Positions 27,609 to 37,601 of a stretch of 64,000 nucleotides of DNA are shown in pieces. Each line of letters opens with the position of its first letter. The stretch's first letter is position 1. The notes under the pieces are model-generated. The model was not told the DNA's origin, did not search any database, and saw only the letters and a list, made by a program, of their open reading frames with translations. Made by a program: the position numbers and the translations under genes. Source of the stretch: Streptomyces sp. HM190 (lineage in GTDB: Bacteria > Actinomycetota > Actinomycetes > Streptomycetales > Streptomycetaceae); assembly GCF_009857135.1 (NCBI RefSeq), contig NZ_CP047318.1, positions 1,736,001 through 1,800,000 of the forward strand, given 5' to 3'.

Positions 27609-28243
27609 CCCTCATCGCGCTCCGGCGCGCCCGCGTCCGCTACGGCCCCCTGGAGGCCCTGCACGGCATCACCGTCGCCGCGCCCGGCCCCGGCGTGACC
27701 GTCCTGCTGGGCCGCAACGGCTCCGGTCGTACGACCGCTCTCGGGGCACTCGCGGGCACGGTGCCGCTGACCGGCGGGGCCGTGGTGTGGGACGGCGTCG
27801 ACATCACACGGCTGTCGGCCCACCAGCGGGCCGGGCGGGGCCTCGTCCTCGTCCCCGAGCGGCGCGCGGTCTTCGGCTCGCTCACCGTGCGCGAGAACCT
27901 CGAACTCGCCGCGTGGGACGTCGCCCCCGCCCTGGAGGCGTACCCGGCGCTCGAACCGCTGCTCCCCCGCCGCGCCGGCACCCTCTCCGGCGGTGAGCAG
28001 CGCATGCTCGCGCTCTCCCGCGCCCTGCTGGCACGCGCGCGTGTCGTCCTCGTCGACGAGCCGGCCCAGGGCATGTCACCGGCGGTCGCGGCCCGCACGT
28101 ACGCCCTGCTGAGCGGTCTGGACGCCTGTGTCGTCGTCGCCGAGCAGCGCCTGCCGCCGGCACTGCGGGAGGCGTCCGCGCTCGTCTACGAACTACGGCG
28201 CGGCACGGTTGCGTTCTGCGGCGAGGCCGCCGAACTGCCCTGA
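27605..28243 (+). CDS. ABC transporter ATPase (LivF-like) of a decayed transporter
   Basis: This 212-residue ATPase of the branched-chain amino acid uptake family is complete in length. The Walker A reads GRNGSGRTT, so the invariant Lys is Arg. The signature is LSGGEQ, Walker B is VVLVDEPAQG and the switch His region is AEQRLPPALRE, which lacks the usual His. With the neighbouring ATPase truncated, permeases absent and key residues substituted, it is probably inactive, although the frame is open. The start overlaps the stop of the upstream remnant. Confidence 0.7.
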   Translation: MTLIALRRARVRYGPLEALHGITVAAPGPGVTVLLGRNGSGRTTALGALAGTVPLTGGAVVWDGVDITRLSAHQRAGRGLVLVPERRAVFGSLTVRENLELAAWDVAPALEAYPALEPLLPRRAGTLSGGEQRMLALSRALLARARVVLVDEPAQGMSPAVAARTYALLSGLDACVVVAEQRLPPALREASALVYELRRGTVAFCGEAAELP

Positions 28244-28257
28244 GCGCGGGAGGAGGA

Positions 28258-28297
28258 CGCGGGTCCCGTCCGAGCGGCGCGCCGGACGGGACCCGCG
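28258..28297. terminator. Bidirectional hairpin
   Basis: A perfect 15-bp stem (28258-28272 with 28283-28297) lies between the converging LivF-like and Rpf/LysM genes. Confidence 0.75.
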
Positions 28298-28318
28298 GGC
28301 ACGGTGCGGTGAGGGTGC

Positions 28319-29568
<1,250 letters not shown>

Positions 29569-30339
29569 GTGCCGCGCATGCTCGAGGTCAGCGACGAGGT
29601 ACGCGCCGAGATCGGCGACGAAGAAGCCGACCGGCTGCTCGCCGGAGAGAACGCCCCCGGCGGCTACGACTGCACGTCCTGCCGTACCCCGGGGGACTCC
29701 GAGCAGGAGCGCACCAGCACCGTCCTGTTCGTCGGCGACGAGACCGCCGTGCTCGCCTTCGCCCACGCCACCTGCCTGCCCTCCCAGGTCGTCCAGGTCA
29801 CCGAGGAGCAGCTGCAGGGCGCCGCCCGCTCCATCGCCGGGTCGGCCGCGCCGCAGGCCGCGCCCGAGCAGGCCGTGCTCGGCGTCACCAGCGGACTGAT
29901 CCTGCTCAGCGGGGAGTTGCACCCGGCGCTGGTCGTCGAGCCGACCGCGCCGATCGCCCGCCCGGGCACCACCGGCGCCGGCGACGACTTCCTGCCGCTG
30001 CTCATCGAGCAGGGCTTCATGCCGCTCCCCCAGATCGACTCCGTGCCGCCCGTGCTGCACGGCTGGTCGGTCCTGCTCGCGATGGGCCGGCTGCACGCCA
30101 TCCTGCAGCCGGGCCCCGCCGGCGGCACCCCGGTCGCCTGGTGGCAGGCGCACCAGGCGCTCCAGGTGGCCGACAGCTGGCGGGCCGCGGCCAACAAGCA
30201 CCAGCAGGTCCTGCTGTTCGCGGCGCCGGTCGGGTCGATCGGGCGGCAGCCGCGGGAGGACCTGCTGCGGGACGCGCTCGACAAGGCCGCGGCGAACGGC
30301 CAGTTGGTGGCGGCGACGCTGCCGCTCGCCGGGACCTGA
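29569..30339 (+). CDS. Conserved hypothetical protein (256 aa)
   Basis: This soluble protein has no signal peptide. The N-terminal part carries an acidic helix (VSDEVRAEIGDEEADRLL) and a paired-Cys motif CTSCRTPGD with a further Cys in HATCLP, a possible zinc-binding set. The rest alternates helices and strands with no motif I recognise. GTG at 29569 is favoured by GAGGAG at a good distance; ATG at 29578 is an alternative. It is not in an obvious operon. Confidence 0.65.
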   Translation: MPRMLEVSDEVRAEIGDEEADRLLAGENAPGGYDCTSCRTPGDSEQERTSTVLFVGDETAVLAFAHATCLPSQVVQVTEEQLQGAARSIAGSAAPQAAPEQAVLGVTSGLILLSGELHPALVVEPTAPIARPGTTGAGDDFLPLLIEQGFMPLPQIDSVPPVLHGWSVLLAMGRLHAILQPGPAGGTPVAWWQAHQALQVADSWRAAANKHQQVLLFAAPVGSIGRQPREDLLRDALDKAAANGQLVAATLPLAGT

Positions 30340-30506
30340 GAGCCGCCCCGGCCGGGGCCGTGCCCCGCGGATCCCCGCACGGGACGCGGCCCCGGCCCGG
30401 GGGCTGAATGGTGTACGGCCCGCATCCCTTGCCCCGCGGGGTCGTTGGCACAGACGTGCACGCATTTGACGTTCCCCACCGCCAGTCCTACTCGTCGATC
30501 CCGTCC

Positions 30507-30857
30507 ATGCGGCCGACACAGGACCCTTCGGGCGGCCCATCGACCACACCGATCTACGACACGCTCTACGCGGAGTGGGTCAGGTCCTATCGGGCCCTGC
30601 CGGGCGACCGGCACGGCGAGGAGGGGCTGGGGTTCACCGGGTTCGGGAACCTCCACCACGGCTCGGGCGGCCAGCACACCGGCTCGTACGGTTCCCGGCA
30701 CTCGGCCGGACACCTCGCGACCCAGCGCGACAGCCAGCCCGGACAGACCAGCGCGACGACCACCGTCTGGCAGGCGGTCGGCCGCATTCCCACCGGCCAC
30801 ACGGGGATGCACCACATCCCGTCCCCGCTGCCGCCCAACCCGCGCCGGGGCCACTAG
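30507..30857 (+). CDS. Small Gly/His-rich hypothetical protein
   Basis: About 116 residues from ATG at 30507 (MRPTQDPSGG) contain TTPIYDTLYAEWVRSYRALPGDRHGEE, a short helical segment, then a disordered Gly/His/Ser/Pro tail. I do not recognise a domain. An earlier in-frame ATG at 30408 is possible, but the extra 33 codons have lower third-position GC and look like promoter sequence. The true start is therefore uncertain. Confidence 0.55.
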   Translation: MRPTQDPSGGPSTTPIYDTLYAEWVRSYRALPGDRHGEEGLGFTGFGNLHHGSGGQHTGSYGSRHSAGHLATQRDSQPGQTSATTTVWQAVGRIPTGHTGMHHIPSPLPPNPRRGH

Positions 30858-30872
30858 TGCTGTGACCGGCAC

Positions 30873-30932
30873 GTACGAGGAGGGCGGCTCCCCCGAGGCC
30901 GGATGACCTGGGGGGAGCCGCCCTCCTCGTAC
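30873..30932. terminator. Very long bidirectional terminator hairpin
   Basis: Arms GTACGAGGAGGGCGGCTCCC and its complement are at 30873-30893 and 30912-30932. The 21-bp stem is perfect around an 18-nt loop, between converging genes (hypothetical and der). Confidence 0.85.
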
Positions 30933-30972
30933 ATGTCCCGTCAGGTGAGCCCGCGGGCGGGGCCCGCCGCCG

Positions 30973-32433
30973 TCACTTCTTCCTGCCGCGCTTCTCGCGC
31001 ACGCGGACGGAGATGTGGATCGGGGTGCCCTCGAAGCCGAACTCCTCACGCAGCCGGCGCTCGACGAAGCGGCGGTAGCCCGCCTCGATGAAGCCGGAGG
31101 CGAAGAGCACGAAACGCGGGGGCTTGGTGCCCGCCTGGGTGCCGAAGAGGATACGGGGCTGCTTGCCGCCGCGGATCGGGTGCGGGTGGGCGGAGACCAG
31201 CTCGCCGAGGAAGGCGTTGAGGCGGCCCGTCGGCACCCGGGTCTCCCAGCCCGCGAGGGCCGTCTCGATCGCGGGGACCAGCTTCTCCATGTGCCGGCCG
31301 GTACGCGCCGAGACATTGACCCGGGGCGCCCAGGCGACCTGGCCGAACTCGGTCTCGATCTCCCGCTCCAGGTAGTAGCGGCGCTCCTCGTCGAGGGTGT
31401 CCCACTTGTTGTAGGCGATGACCATGGCGCGGCCCGCCTCGACGGCCATCGTGACGATGCGCTGGTCCTGGACCGAGATCGACTCGGAGGCGTCGATCAG
31501 GATGACCGCCACCTCCGCCTTCTCGACGGCGGCCGCGGTGCGCAGCGAGGCGTAGTAGTCGGCGCCCTGCTGGAGGTGGACCCGCTTGCGGATGCCCGCC
31601 GTGTCGACGAACTTCCAGGTGACGCCGCCCAGTTCGATCAGCTCGTCGACCGGGTCGCGGGTGGTGCCCGCGATTTCGTTGACGACGACGCGCTCCTCGC
31701 CCGCCACCTTGTTGAGGAGGGAGGACTTGCCGACGTTCGGGCGGCCGATCAGGGCGACCCGGCGGGGCCCGCCGACGGCCGTGCCGAAGCTCTGCGCGGG
31801 CGCCTCGGGCAGGGCCTGAAGGACCGCGTCCAGCATGTCGCCGGTGCCCCGGCCGTGCAGCGCGGACACCGGGTACGGCTCGCCGAGGCCCAGCGACCAC
31901 AGGTACGCCGCGTCGGCCTCGCCGCTCGGGCCGTCGACCTTGTTGGCGCACAGCACCACGGGCTTGCCGGCCTTGCGCAGCAGCCGTACGACGGCCTCGT
32001 CGGTGTCGGTGGCGCCGACCTTGGCGTCGACGACGAAGACGACGGCGTCGGCGGCCTCGATGGCGTACTCGGCCTGGGCGGCGACGGAGGCGTCGATGCC
32101 GAGGACGTCCTGCTCCCAGCCGCCGGTGTCGACGACCTTGAAGCGGCGGCCCGCCCACTCGGCCTCGTAGGTGACGCGGTCGCGGGTGACACCGGGCTTG
32201 TCCTCGACGACCGCCTCACGGCGGCCGATGATGCGGTTCACGAGCGTCGACTTGCCGACGTTCGGGCGGCCGACGACGGCGAGGACGGGCAGCGGGCCGT
32301 GGCCCGCCTCGTCGAGGGCCCCCTCGACGTCCTCCAGGTCGAAGCCCTCTTCCGCGGCGAGCTCCATGAACTCCGCGTACTCGGCGTCGCCAAGCTCTCC
32401 GTGCTCGTGCTCGGAGGGAAACTGGTCGTTCAT
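30973..32433 (-). CDS. der: Ribosome biogenesis GTPase Der (EngA)
   Basis: This 486-residue essential tandem-GTPase is needed for 50S subunit maturation. G domain 1 has [14 protein letters not shown] and NKVD. G domain 2 has [21 protein letters not shown] and NKWD. A C-terminal KH-like domain with a basic end (KRGRKK) binds rRNA. An acidic N-terminal extension of about 50 residues is typical for actinobacteria. It is the last gene of the run aroH-tyrA-cmk-plsC-der, with 108 nt to the gene upstream. Confidence 0.97.
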   Translation of the reverse strand: MNDQFPSEHEHGELGDAEYAEFMELAAEEGFDLEDVEGALDEAGHGPLPVLAVVGRPNVGKSTLVNRIIGRREAVVEDKPGVTRDRVTYEAEWAGRRFKVVDTGGWEQDVLGIDASVAAQAEYAIEAADAVVFVVDAKVGATDTDEAVVRLLRKAGKPVVLCANKVDGPSGEADAAYLWSLGLGEPYPVSALHGRGTGDMLDAVLQALPEAPAQSFGTAVGGPRRVALIGRPNVGKSSLLNKVAGEERVVVNEIAGTTRDPVDELIELGGVTWKFVDTAGIRKRVHLQQGADYYASLRTAAAVEKAEVAVILIDASESISVQDQRIVTMAVEAGRAMVIAYNKWDTLDEERRYYLEREIETEFGQVAWAPRVNVSARTGRHMEKLVPAIETALAGWETRVPTGRLNAFLGELVSAHPHPIRGGKQPRILFGTQAGTKPPRFVLFASGFIEAGYRRFVERRLREEFGFEGTPIHISVRVREKRGRKK

Positions 32434-32541
32434 GAAGTGCGTACCTCGTCGTTCATCGTGGTGATCGGTGGAGCACCCGGCCGGTCGACCGGCTGATCCA
32501 CTACTCAGTGTCGCCCAGCGCCCGATCGGACGCCCGGCGTT

Positions 32542-33237
32542 TTATCCGCGGCCGGTGAGCCGCCGCGCGTGGTCCAGGTGGGCGCCGAGCTGCTTCTGGA
32601 TGCGCTCGGTCGCCTCGTCGAGGGCCTTGCGCGTCCGGCGGCCGCTGCCGTCGCCCGCGTCGAACGGGTCGCCGAAGACGACGTCGACGCGGGAGCGCAG
32701 CGGGGGCAGCCCCTTGACCAGCCGTCCGCGCCGCTCCGTGCTTCCCAGGACGGCCACCGGGACGATCGGCGCGCCACTGCGGACGGCGAAGTAGGAGAGC
32801 CCGGCGCGCAGCGAGGCGAAGTCGCCCTCGCCCCGGGTGCCCTCGGGGAATATGCCCAGTACACCGCCGTGCTCCAGGACGGCGAGCGCCTGGGTGATGG
32901 CGGTGCGGTCGGCGGTCGAGCGGTCCACCTTGACCTGCCCGATGCCGAGCAGGAAGGGGTCGAGGGGACCGACGAACGCCTCCTTCTTGATGAGGAAGTG
33001 CGTCGGCCGGGGTGCCACGCCCATGACCATGGGGCCGTCAATGTTGTGGGAGTGGTTGACGGCGAGGATCACCGGGCCGGCCGTGGGGACCTTCCAGGCG
33101 CCCAGCACGCGCGGCTTCCACAGCCCGTACATCAGCCCGACGCCGATGCGCCGGCCGACCTCGGCGCCCCGCAGCGAGGGGGCCTCGGCGGACGGGGCGC
33201 GGCCCGAGGGGGCGCGGTCGGGGGACGCCTCGCTCAC
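32542..33237 (-). CDS. plsC: 1-acylglycerol-3-phosphate acyltransferase (PlsC-like)
   Basis: This 231-residue acyltransferase of the lysophosphatidate class makes phosphatidate for membrane lipids. The catalytic HX4D motif is NHSHNIDG, and the acyl/glycerol-phosphate-binding motif is FPEGTRGEGD. A variable, disordered N-terminus of about 30 residues precedes the hydrophobic RRIGVGLMYGLW. GTG at 33237 is chosen because it overlaps the cmk stop (GTGA), indicating coupled translation. Placement between cmk and der is common in actinobacteria. Confidence 0.9.
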   Translation of the reverse strand: MSEASPDRAPSGRAPSAEAPSLRGAEVGRRIGVGLMYGLWKPRVLGAWKVPTAGPVILAVNHSHNIDGPMVMGVAPRPTHFLIKKEAFVGPLDPFLLGIGQVKVDRSTADRTAITQALAVLEHGGVLGIFPEGTRGEGDFASLRAGLSYFAVRSGAPIVPVAVLGSTERRGRLVKGLPPLRSRVDVVFGDPFDAGDGSGRRTRKALDEATERIQKQLGAHLDHARRLTGRG

Positions 33238-33911
33238 TTCCCCGCCCGCTTCTCCTCGACGAGGGTGACGACGCACTCGATGACCTGCTGGAGCGTGAGG
33301 TCCGAGGTGTCCACCTCGACCGCGTCGTCCGCCTTGGCGAGCGGCGAGGTCTTGCGGCTGGAGTCGGCGGCGTCCCGCTTCAGGAGGGCCTCGCGGGTGG
33401 CCTGGACGTCGGCGTTCTTCAGCTCGCCGCTGCGGCGGGCCGCGCGGGCCTCCGGGGAGGCGGTGAGGAAGATCTTCAGGTCGGCGTCCGGCAGCACGGT
33501 CGTGCCGATGTCGCGGCCCTCGACGACGATGCCGTTCCCGGCGTCGGCGGCGATGGAGCGCTGCAGCTCGGTGATCCGCGCGCGGACCTCCGGTACGGCG
33601 CTGACCGCGCTGACCTTGGAGGTGACGTCCTGGGTGCGGATCGCGGCGGCGACGTCCGTGCCGTCGACCGTGATGGTCGGCGCGGACGGGTCGGTGCCCG
33701 AGATGATCTCCGGCTTGCCGGCCACGGCGGCGATGGCCGACGGGTCGTCTATGTCGATGCCGTTGGTGACCATCCACCATGTGATCGCCCGGTACTGGGC
33801 GCCCGTGTCGAGGTAGCTCAGCCCGAGCTGTGCGGCCACGGCCTTCGAGGTGCTCGACTTGCCCGTGCCGGAGGGGCCGTCGATGGCAACGATCACTGTG
33901 GCGCGTTCCAC
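33234..33911 (-). CDS. cmk: Cytidylate kinase
   Basis: This 225-residue kinase phosphorylates CMP/dCMP using ATP. The P-loop is IDGPSGTGKSS. CMP-binding residues are in YLDTGAQYRA and in VVEGRDIGTTVLPDADLKIFLTAS, and the lid region is AARRSGELK. Start GTG at 33911 sits after an AGG-type ribosome binding site. An upstream extension in the frame has no family match. It is coupled to plsC by GTGA overlap. A 155-nt gap separates it from tyrA. Confidence 0.96.
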   Translation of the reverse strand: MERATVIVAIDGPSGTGKSSTSKAVAAQLGLSYLDTGAQYRAITWWMVTNGIDIDDPSAIAAVAGKPEIISGTDPSAPTITVDGTDVAAAIRTQDVTSKVSAVSAVPEVRARITELQRSIAADAGNGIVVEGRDIGTTVLPDADLKIFLTASPEARAARRSGELKNADVQATREALLKRDAADSSRKTSPLAKADDAVEVDTSDLTLQQVIECVVTLVEEKRAGK

Positions 33912-34066
33912 TGGGGGGCACCTTTCCTGTTCCGAGGTGGCGGGGCGAGACGGAAGGCGCCCCGGACAAGGGTACTGGGTGTGCGTAGCCCGTCCGGCCC
34001 AGCCCGCGGCGGCGCCCGCCGTCCCCGGTCGCGTGCCGGGCGGTCCGGCGGGCGAACGGGCGGCGG

Positions 34067-35152
34067 TCACTGCCGCAGCGCCCACCCGCGGTTGCGCAGG
34101 GCGCCGGTCAGCACCGGCACCGCCTTCGGCTCCACCATCAACTGGACCAGGCCGGCCTGCTGGCCGGTGGCGTGCTCGATGCGGACGTCCTCGATGTTGA
34201 CGCCGGCCGCGCCGGCGTCGGCGAAGATCCGGGCGAGCTGGCCGGGCTGGTCGTCGATGAGGACGGCCACGGTCTCGTAGACGCGGGGCGCGGAGCCGTG
34301 CTTGCCGGGGACGCGGACCTGGCCGGCGTTGCCGCGGCGCAGGACGTCCTCGATGCCGGTGGTGCCCTCACGGCGTTTGGCCTCGTCGGACGTCTGGAGG
34401 GCGCGCAGGGCCCGGACCGTCTCGTCGAGGTCGGCGGCGACGTCGGTGAGGAGGTCGGCGACGGGTCCGGGGTTGGCGGAGAGGATGTCGATCCACATGC
34501 GCGGGTCGGAGGCCGCGACACGGGTCACGTCCCGGATGCCCTGCCCGCACAGCCGTACGGCGGCCTCCTCGGCGTGCTCCAGCCGCGCGGCGACCAGGCT
34601 GGACACCAGGTGCGGCATGTGCGAGACCAGGGCGACCGCCCGGTCGTGGGCGTCGGCGTCCATGACGACGGGCACGGCCCGGCAGTGCGAGACCAGTTCC
34701 AGGGCGAGGTTCAGGACCTCGGTGTCCGTGTCACGGGTCGGGGTGAGCACCCAGGGGCGGCCCTCGAAGAGGTCGGCGGTGGCGGCCAGCGGGCCGGACT
34801 TCTCCCGGCCCGACATGGGGTGGGTGCCGATGTAGGAGGAGAGGTCCAGGCCCAGTTCCTCCAGCTCGCGCCGGGGGCCGCCCTTGACGGAGGCCACGTC
34901 GAGGTAGCCGCGGGCCAGGCCCCGGCGCATCGCGTCGGCGAGGGTCGCGGCCACGTGCGCGGGCGGGGCGGCGACGACCGCGAGGTCCACGGGTCCGTCG
35001 GGCGCCTCGTCGGTGCCGGCGCCGAGCGCGGCGGCCGTGCGGGCCTGCTCGGGGTCGTGGTCGGTGAGGTGGACGGTCACCCCGCGCTGGGCGAGGGCGA
35101 GCGCGGCGGAGGTGCCGATGAGGCCGGTGCCGATGACGAGGGCGGTTCTCAC
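34067..35152 (-). CDS. tyrA: Prephenate dehydrogenase with C-terminal ACT domain
   Basis: This 361-residue NAD(P)-dependent dehydrogenase converts prephenate to 4-hydroxyphenylpyruvate for tyrosine synthesis. The Rossmann motif is GTGLIGTSAALAL, and catalytic His is in YIGTHPMSGREKSGP. Helical dimerisation follows. A C-terminal ACT-type domain (about 285-361: VAVLIDDQPGQLARIFADAG...) probably senses tyrosine for feedback control. Its ATG overlaps the aroH stop (ATGA), so the two shikimate-branch steps are coupled. Confidence 0.95.
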   Translation of the reverse strand: MRTALVIGTGLIGTSAALALAQRGVTVHLTDHDPEQARTAAALGAGTDEAPDGPVDLAVVAAPPAHVAATLADAMRRGLARGYLDVASVKGGPRRELEELGLDLSSYIGTHPMSGREKSGPLAATADLFEGRPWVLTPTRDTDTEVLNLALELVSHCRAVPVVMDADAHDRAVALVSHMPHLVSSLVAARLEHAEEAAVRLCGQGIRDVTRVAASDPRMWIDILSANPGPVADLLTDVAADLDETVRALRALQTSDEAKRREGTTGIEDVLRRGNAGQVRVPGKHGSAPRVYETVAVLIDDQPGQLARIFADAGAAGVNIEDVRIEHATGQQAGLVQLMVEPKAVPVLTGALRNRGWALRQ

Positions 35153-35511
35153 TGGGCGATGTCCTTGCGGAGTGCGGCCGCGGCGCCCAGGTAGACGTGC
35201 GCGATCTCGGAGCGGGGCAGGTCGGACTCGATGTGCGCGAGGATCCGTACGACGCGGGGCATCGCGCCCTCGATGTCGAGTTCCTGCGCGCAGATCAGCG
35301 GTACGTCGACGATGCCGAGCCCTCGGGCGGCGGCGGCCGGGAAGTCGCTGTGCAGGTCGGGCGTGGCCGTGAACCAGATGCTGATCAGGTCCTCCTGGGT
35401 GAGCCCGTTGCGCTCCAGGACGGCGGTGAGCAGTTCAGCCACCCGCTCGTCCATGTGGGCCGCCTGGTCCTCGTCGAGTTGGACGGCGCCCCGGACCGCT
35501 CGTACCGCCAC
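35149..35511 (-). CDS. aroH: Chorismate mutase, AroH class
   Basis: This 120-residue trimeric chorismate mutase is of the Bacillus AroH type. It contains VRAVRGAVQLDEDQAAHMDE (active-site Arg), ISIWFTATPDLHSDFPA and MPRVVRILAHIE, all characteristic of the fold. It makes prephenate, the substrate of the adjacent tyrA product. Start GTG at 35511. It is the first gene of the aroH-tyrA-cmk-plsC-der run, so the promoter should lie in 35512-35678. Confidence 0.95.
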   Translation of the reverse strand: MAVRAVRGAVQLDEDQAAHMDERVAELLTAVLERNGLTQEDLISIWFTATPDLHSDFPAAAARGLGIVDVPLICAQELDIEGAMPRVVRILAHIESDLPRSEIAHVYLGAAAALRKDIAQ

Positions 35512-35678
35512 GGTTCGGCTCCTTACCTGCTGTGCGTCACGGCTCCTTGCCCGTCCAGCCTAGTGAGCCCGCCCTGACCGGGCGCGCGGCGCCCGCCTGC
35601 CGAGACACCTGCATGTACCTCTCTTTGTGACACTCTGTTCTGAATTGCATCTTCTGCGGTTTTCTTCGGGGTGACGAC

Positions 35679-36098
35679 ATGACGACGGGTACATCACGGC
35701 GCACGGTGCTGGCGACCGGCGCGACGGGCGCGGCAGCGCTGTTCACGGGCTGCGGCGGGGGCGGTGACGGCGCGGACGGGACCTCGGCCTCGGAGGGCAC
35801 CCGCGGCGCGGGCGAGGCACTGGCCGCCACGGCCGACATCCCGGTCGGCGGCGGCAGGATCTTCAAGGACCGGAAGGTCGTCGTCACCCAGCCCCAGGAG
35901 GGCGAGTTCAAGGCGTTCTCGGCGGTCTGCACCCACCGCGCCTGCCTCGTGAGCGCGGTCGCGGACGGCACGATCAACTGCCCCTGTCACGGGAGCAGGT
36001 TCAGCATCACCGACGGCGCGGTGGAGCACGGCCCCGCCCAGGTGCCGCTGCCCGCCGAGCAGATCACCATCTCGGGAAACTCGATTCAACTGGGCTGA
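35679..36098 (+). CDS. Lipoprotein Rieske [2Fe-2S] protein with Tat-like signal
   Basis: This 139-residue exported iron-sulfur protein has twin-arginine SRRTVLATGA and a lipobox ending in Cys25 (LFTGC). Folded, metallated export and lipid anchoring outside the membrane are therefore expected. The Rieske ligands are CTHRAC and CPCHGS. A linker rich in Gly/Asp/Ser separates anchor and domain. Such stand-alone Rieske proteins probably carry electrons to an unknown partner. It is not next to a bc1 complex. It lies 21 nt upstream of the first RlaP-like gene on the same strand. Confidence 0.88.
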   Translation: MTTGTSRRTVLATGATGAAALFTGCGGGGDGADGTSASEGTRGAGEALAATADIPVGGGRIFKDRKVVVTQPQEGEFKAFSAVCTHRACLVSAVADGTINCPCHGSRFSITDGAVEHGPAQVPLPAEQITISGNSIQLG

Positions 36099-36119
36099 GC
36101 CCGCCCGTACGCTCCCGGC

Positions 36120-36881
36120 ATGGAGCCCTCGTACGCCCACGCCCTGGTCCGCGACCACACGATCTACGCCTGTGTGATGGGTTCGCGCGCCTTCGGACTC
36201 GCGACGGACGACAGCGACACGGACCTCCGGGGGGTGTTCCTGGCGCCGACCGCGCTGTTCTGGCGCTTCGAGAAGCCGCCGACGCATGTGGAGGGGCCGG
36301 CCGAGGAGCAGTTCGGCTGGGAGCTGGAGCGCTTTTGCGAGCTGGCCCTGCGCGCCAACCCGAACATCCTGGAGTGCCTGCACTCCCCCCTGGTGGAACG
36401 CCTCGACGACACGGGCCGCGAACTGCTGTCCCTGCGCGAGGCGTTCCTGTCGCGGCAGGCCCGTGAGACGTTCGCCCGCTACGCCCTCGGCCAGCGCAGG
36501 AAGCTGGAGGCGGACCTCCGCACGCGCGGCGCGCCCCGCTGGAAGCACGCCATGCATCTGCTGCGCCTGCTGATGAGCTGCCGCGACCTGCTGCGCACGG
36601 GGACGCTCACCGTCGACGTGGGCGAGCAGCGCGAGCCCCTGCTGGCGGTCAAGCGCGGCGAGGTGGCCTGGGACCGGGTCGAGTCGTGGATGGTCCGGCT
36701 GGCCGCCGAGACCGAGGAGGCGGCGGCCCGCTCCCCGCTGCCGGCGGAGCCGGACCGGGCCCGGGTCGAGGACTTCGTCGTCCGCACCCGGCGCGCGTCA
36801 GCCCTTCGGGCCGTCGAGGCGGACCCGGACCACGAAGTCGTGCAGGGCGTCGTACGCGGAGGGGGTCTCCGGCAGCGCTGA
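36120..36881 (+). CDS. RlaP-type (DNA polymerase beta superfamily) nucleotidyltransferase A
   Basis: This 253-residue predicted nucleotidyltransferase has the palm motif GSRAFGLATDDSDTDLRGVF, where GS and the D-x-D pair would bind NTP and metal. A helical C-terminal half includes RWKHAMHLLRLLMSCRDLLRTG. The pattern fits the RlaP/YcgL family (Pfam PF10127 from memory), linked to RNA repair by comparative genomics. The family domain appears to end near DFVVRTRR (about residue 225). The remaining 28 residues read into antisense of the converging paralogue (84-nt overlap), suggesting a lost stop codon. Confidence 0.8.
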   Translation: MEPSYAHALVRDHTIYACVMGSRAFGLATDDSDTDLRGVFLAPTALFWRFEKPPTHVEGPAEEQFGWELERFCELALRANPNILECLHSPLVERLDDTGRELLSLREAFLSRQARETFARYALGQRRKLEADLRTRGAPRWKHAMHLLRLLMSCRDLLRTGTLTVDVGEQREPLLAVKRGEVAWDRVESWMVRLAAETEEAAARSPLPAEPDRARVEDFVVRTRRASALRAVEADPDHEVVQGVVRGGGLRQR

Positions 36882-37598
36882 CAGGGCCTGCTCCTCGTCG
36901 AGCGTCCTGTGCAGCCGCTCCACGTCCCGCGCCACGCGGTCCTGGTCGACGGCGGCCCTGCCGTGCTCGCGCTCCGCCTTCGCGGCGACGAGGTCCGGCA
37001 GATACGCGGGGGCCTCCTCGACCAGCGGCAGCAGGCTGGGCAGATGGGCCCGCACCTCGCCGGCGCGCATGAGGTGGATACCGGTGAGCAGCACCCGGAA
37101 CGTGTAGAGCAGCGGCTTGAGTTCACCGGTCTTCTCGAACAGCCGCCACTGGGTGATCGCGAAGCCGCGGTAGTGGTGGGCGTGGTGCCGGGTGAGGACG
37201 CCCGGCGCGAGGGAGACCAGTTCGCGGTGCGCATCGCCGGTGCGCACGACGAGCGGGGAGAGCACCTGCTCCAGCACGTAGCCGTTGCGGCGCAGCATCA
37301 GCCGTACGAACTTGCGCAGGTCGTGGGTGACGAGGTCCATCTCGACGCCGTCCCTGACCCACATCCTCGACCGGGTCTCCTCCGGCTCCCGCGGCCCCAC
37401 CAGGTCGGCCGCGGGCAGCAGGTGCACCCCGCGCAGGTCGACGTCGGAGTCGCGGGAGGGGAAGCCGTACAGGTGGGCTCCGGAGACGGTGGCGAACAGC
37501 AGGGGGCCGGGCTGTTCGGCGTCCTCCAGGCTCTCCACCAGGTTCGCGCAGGAGGCGCCCTTGTCCGGGGCCAGGGCGATGTCGAGGGCGTCGGTCAT
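36798..37598 (-). CDS. RlaP-type nucleotidyltransferase B
   Basis: This 266-residue paralogue of the converging nucleotidyltransferase has the palm motif SGAHLYGFPSRDSDVDLRGV with both Asp ligands kept. The C-terminal helices include RVLLTGIHLMRAGEVR and end DALHDFVVRVRL. The start is 3 nt after the ADP-ribosylglycohydrolase stop, so it belongs to the nrtR-like/hydrolase operon. It probably transfers a nucleotide to RNA or protein, but the substrate is unknown. Two diverged copies facing each other suggest duplication with inversion. Confidence 0.8.
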   Translation of the reverse strand: MTDALDIALAPDKGASCANLVESLEDAEQPGPLLFATVSGAHLYGFPSRDSDVDLRGVHLLPAADLVGPREPEETRSRMWVRDGVEMDLVTHDLRKFVRLMLRRNGYVLEQVLSPLVVRTGDAHRELVSLAPGVLTRHHAHHYRGFAITQWRLFEKTGELKPLLYTFRVLLTGIHLMRAGEVRAHLPSLLPLVEEAPAYLPDLVAAKAEREHGRAAVDQDRVARDVERLHRTLDEEQALSALPETPSAYDALHDFVVRVRLDGPKG

Positions 37599-37601
37599 CC
37601 C

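Noticed and set aside
30408..30506. N-terminal extension of the small Gly/His-rich protein
   Set aside because: Lower third-position GC and lack of a ribosome binding site suggest leader sequence; kept only as an alternative start.
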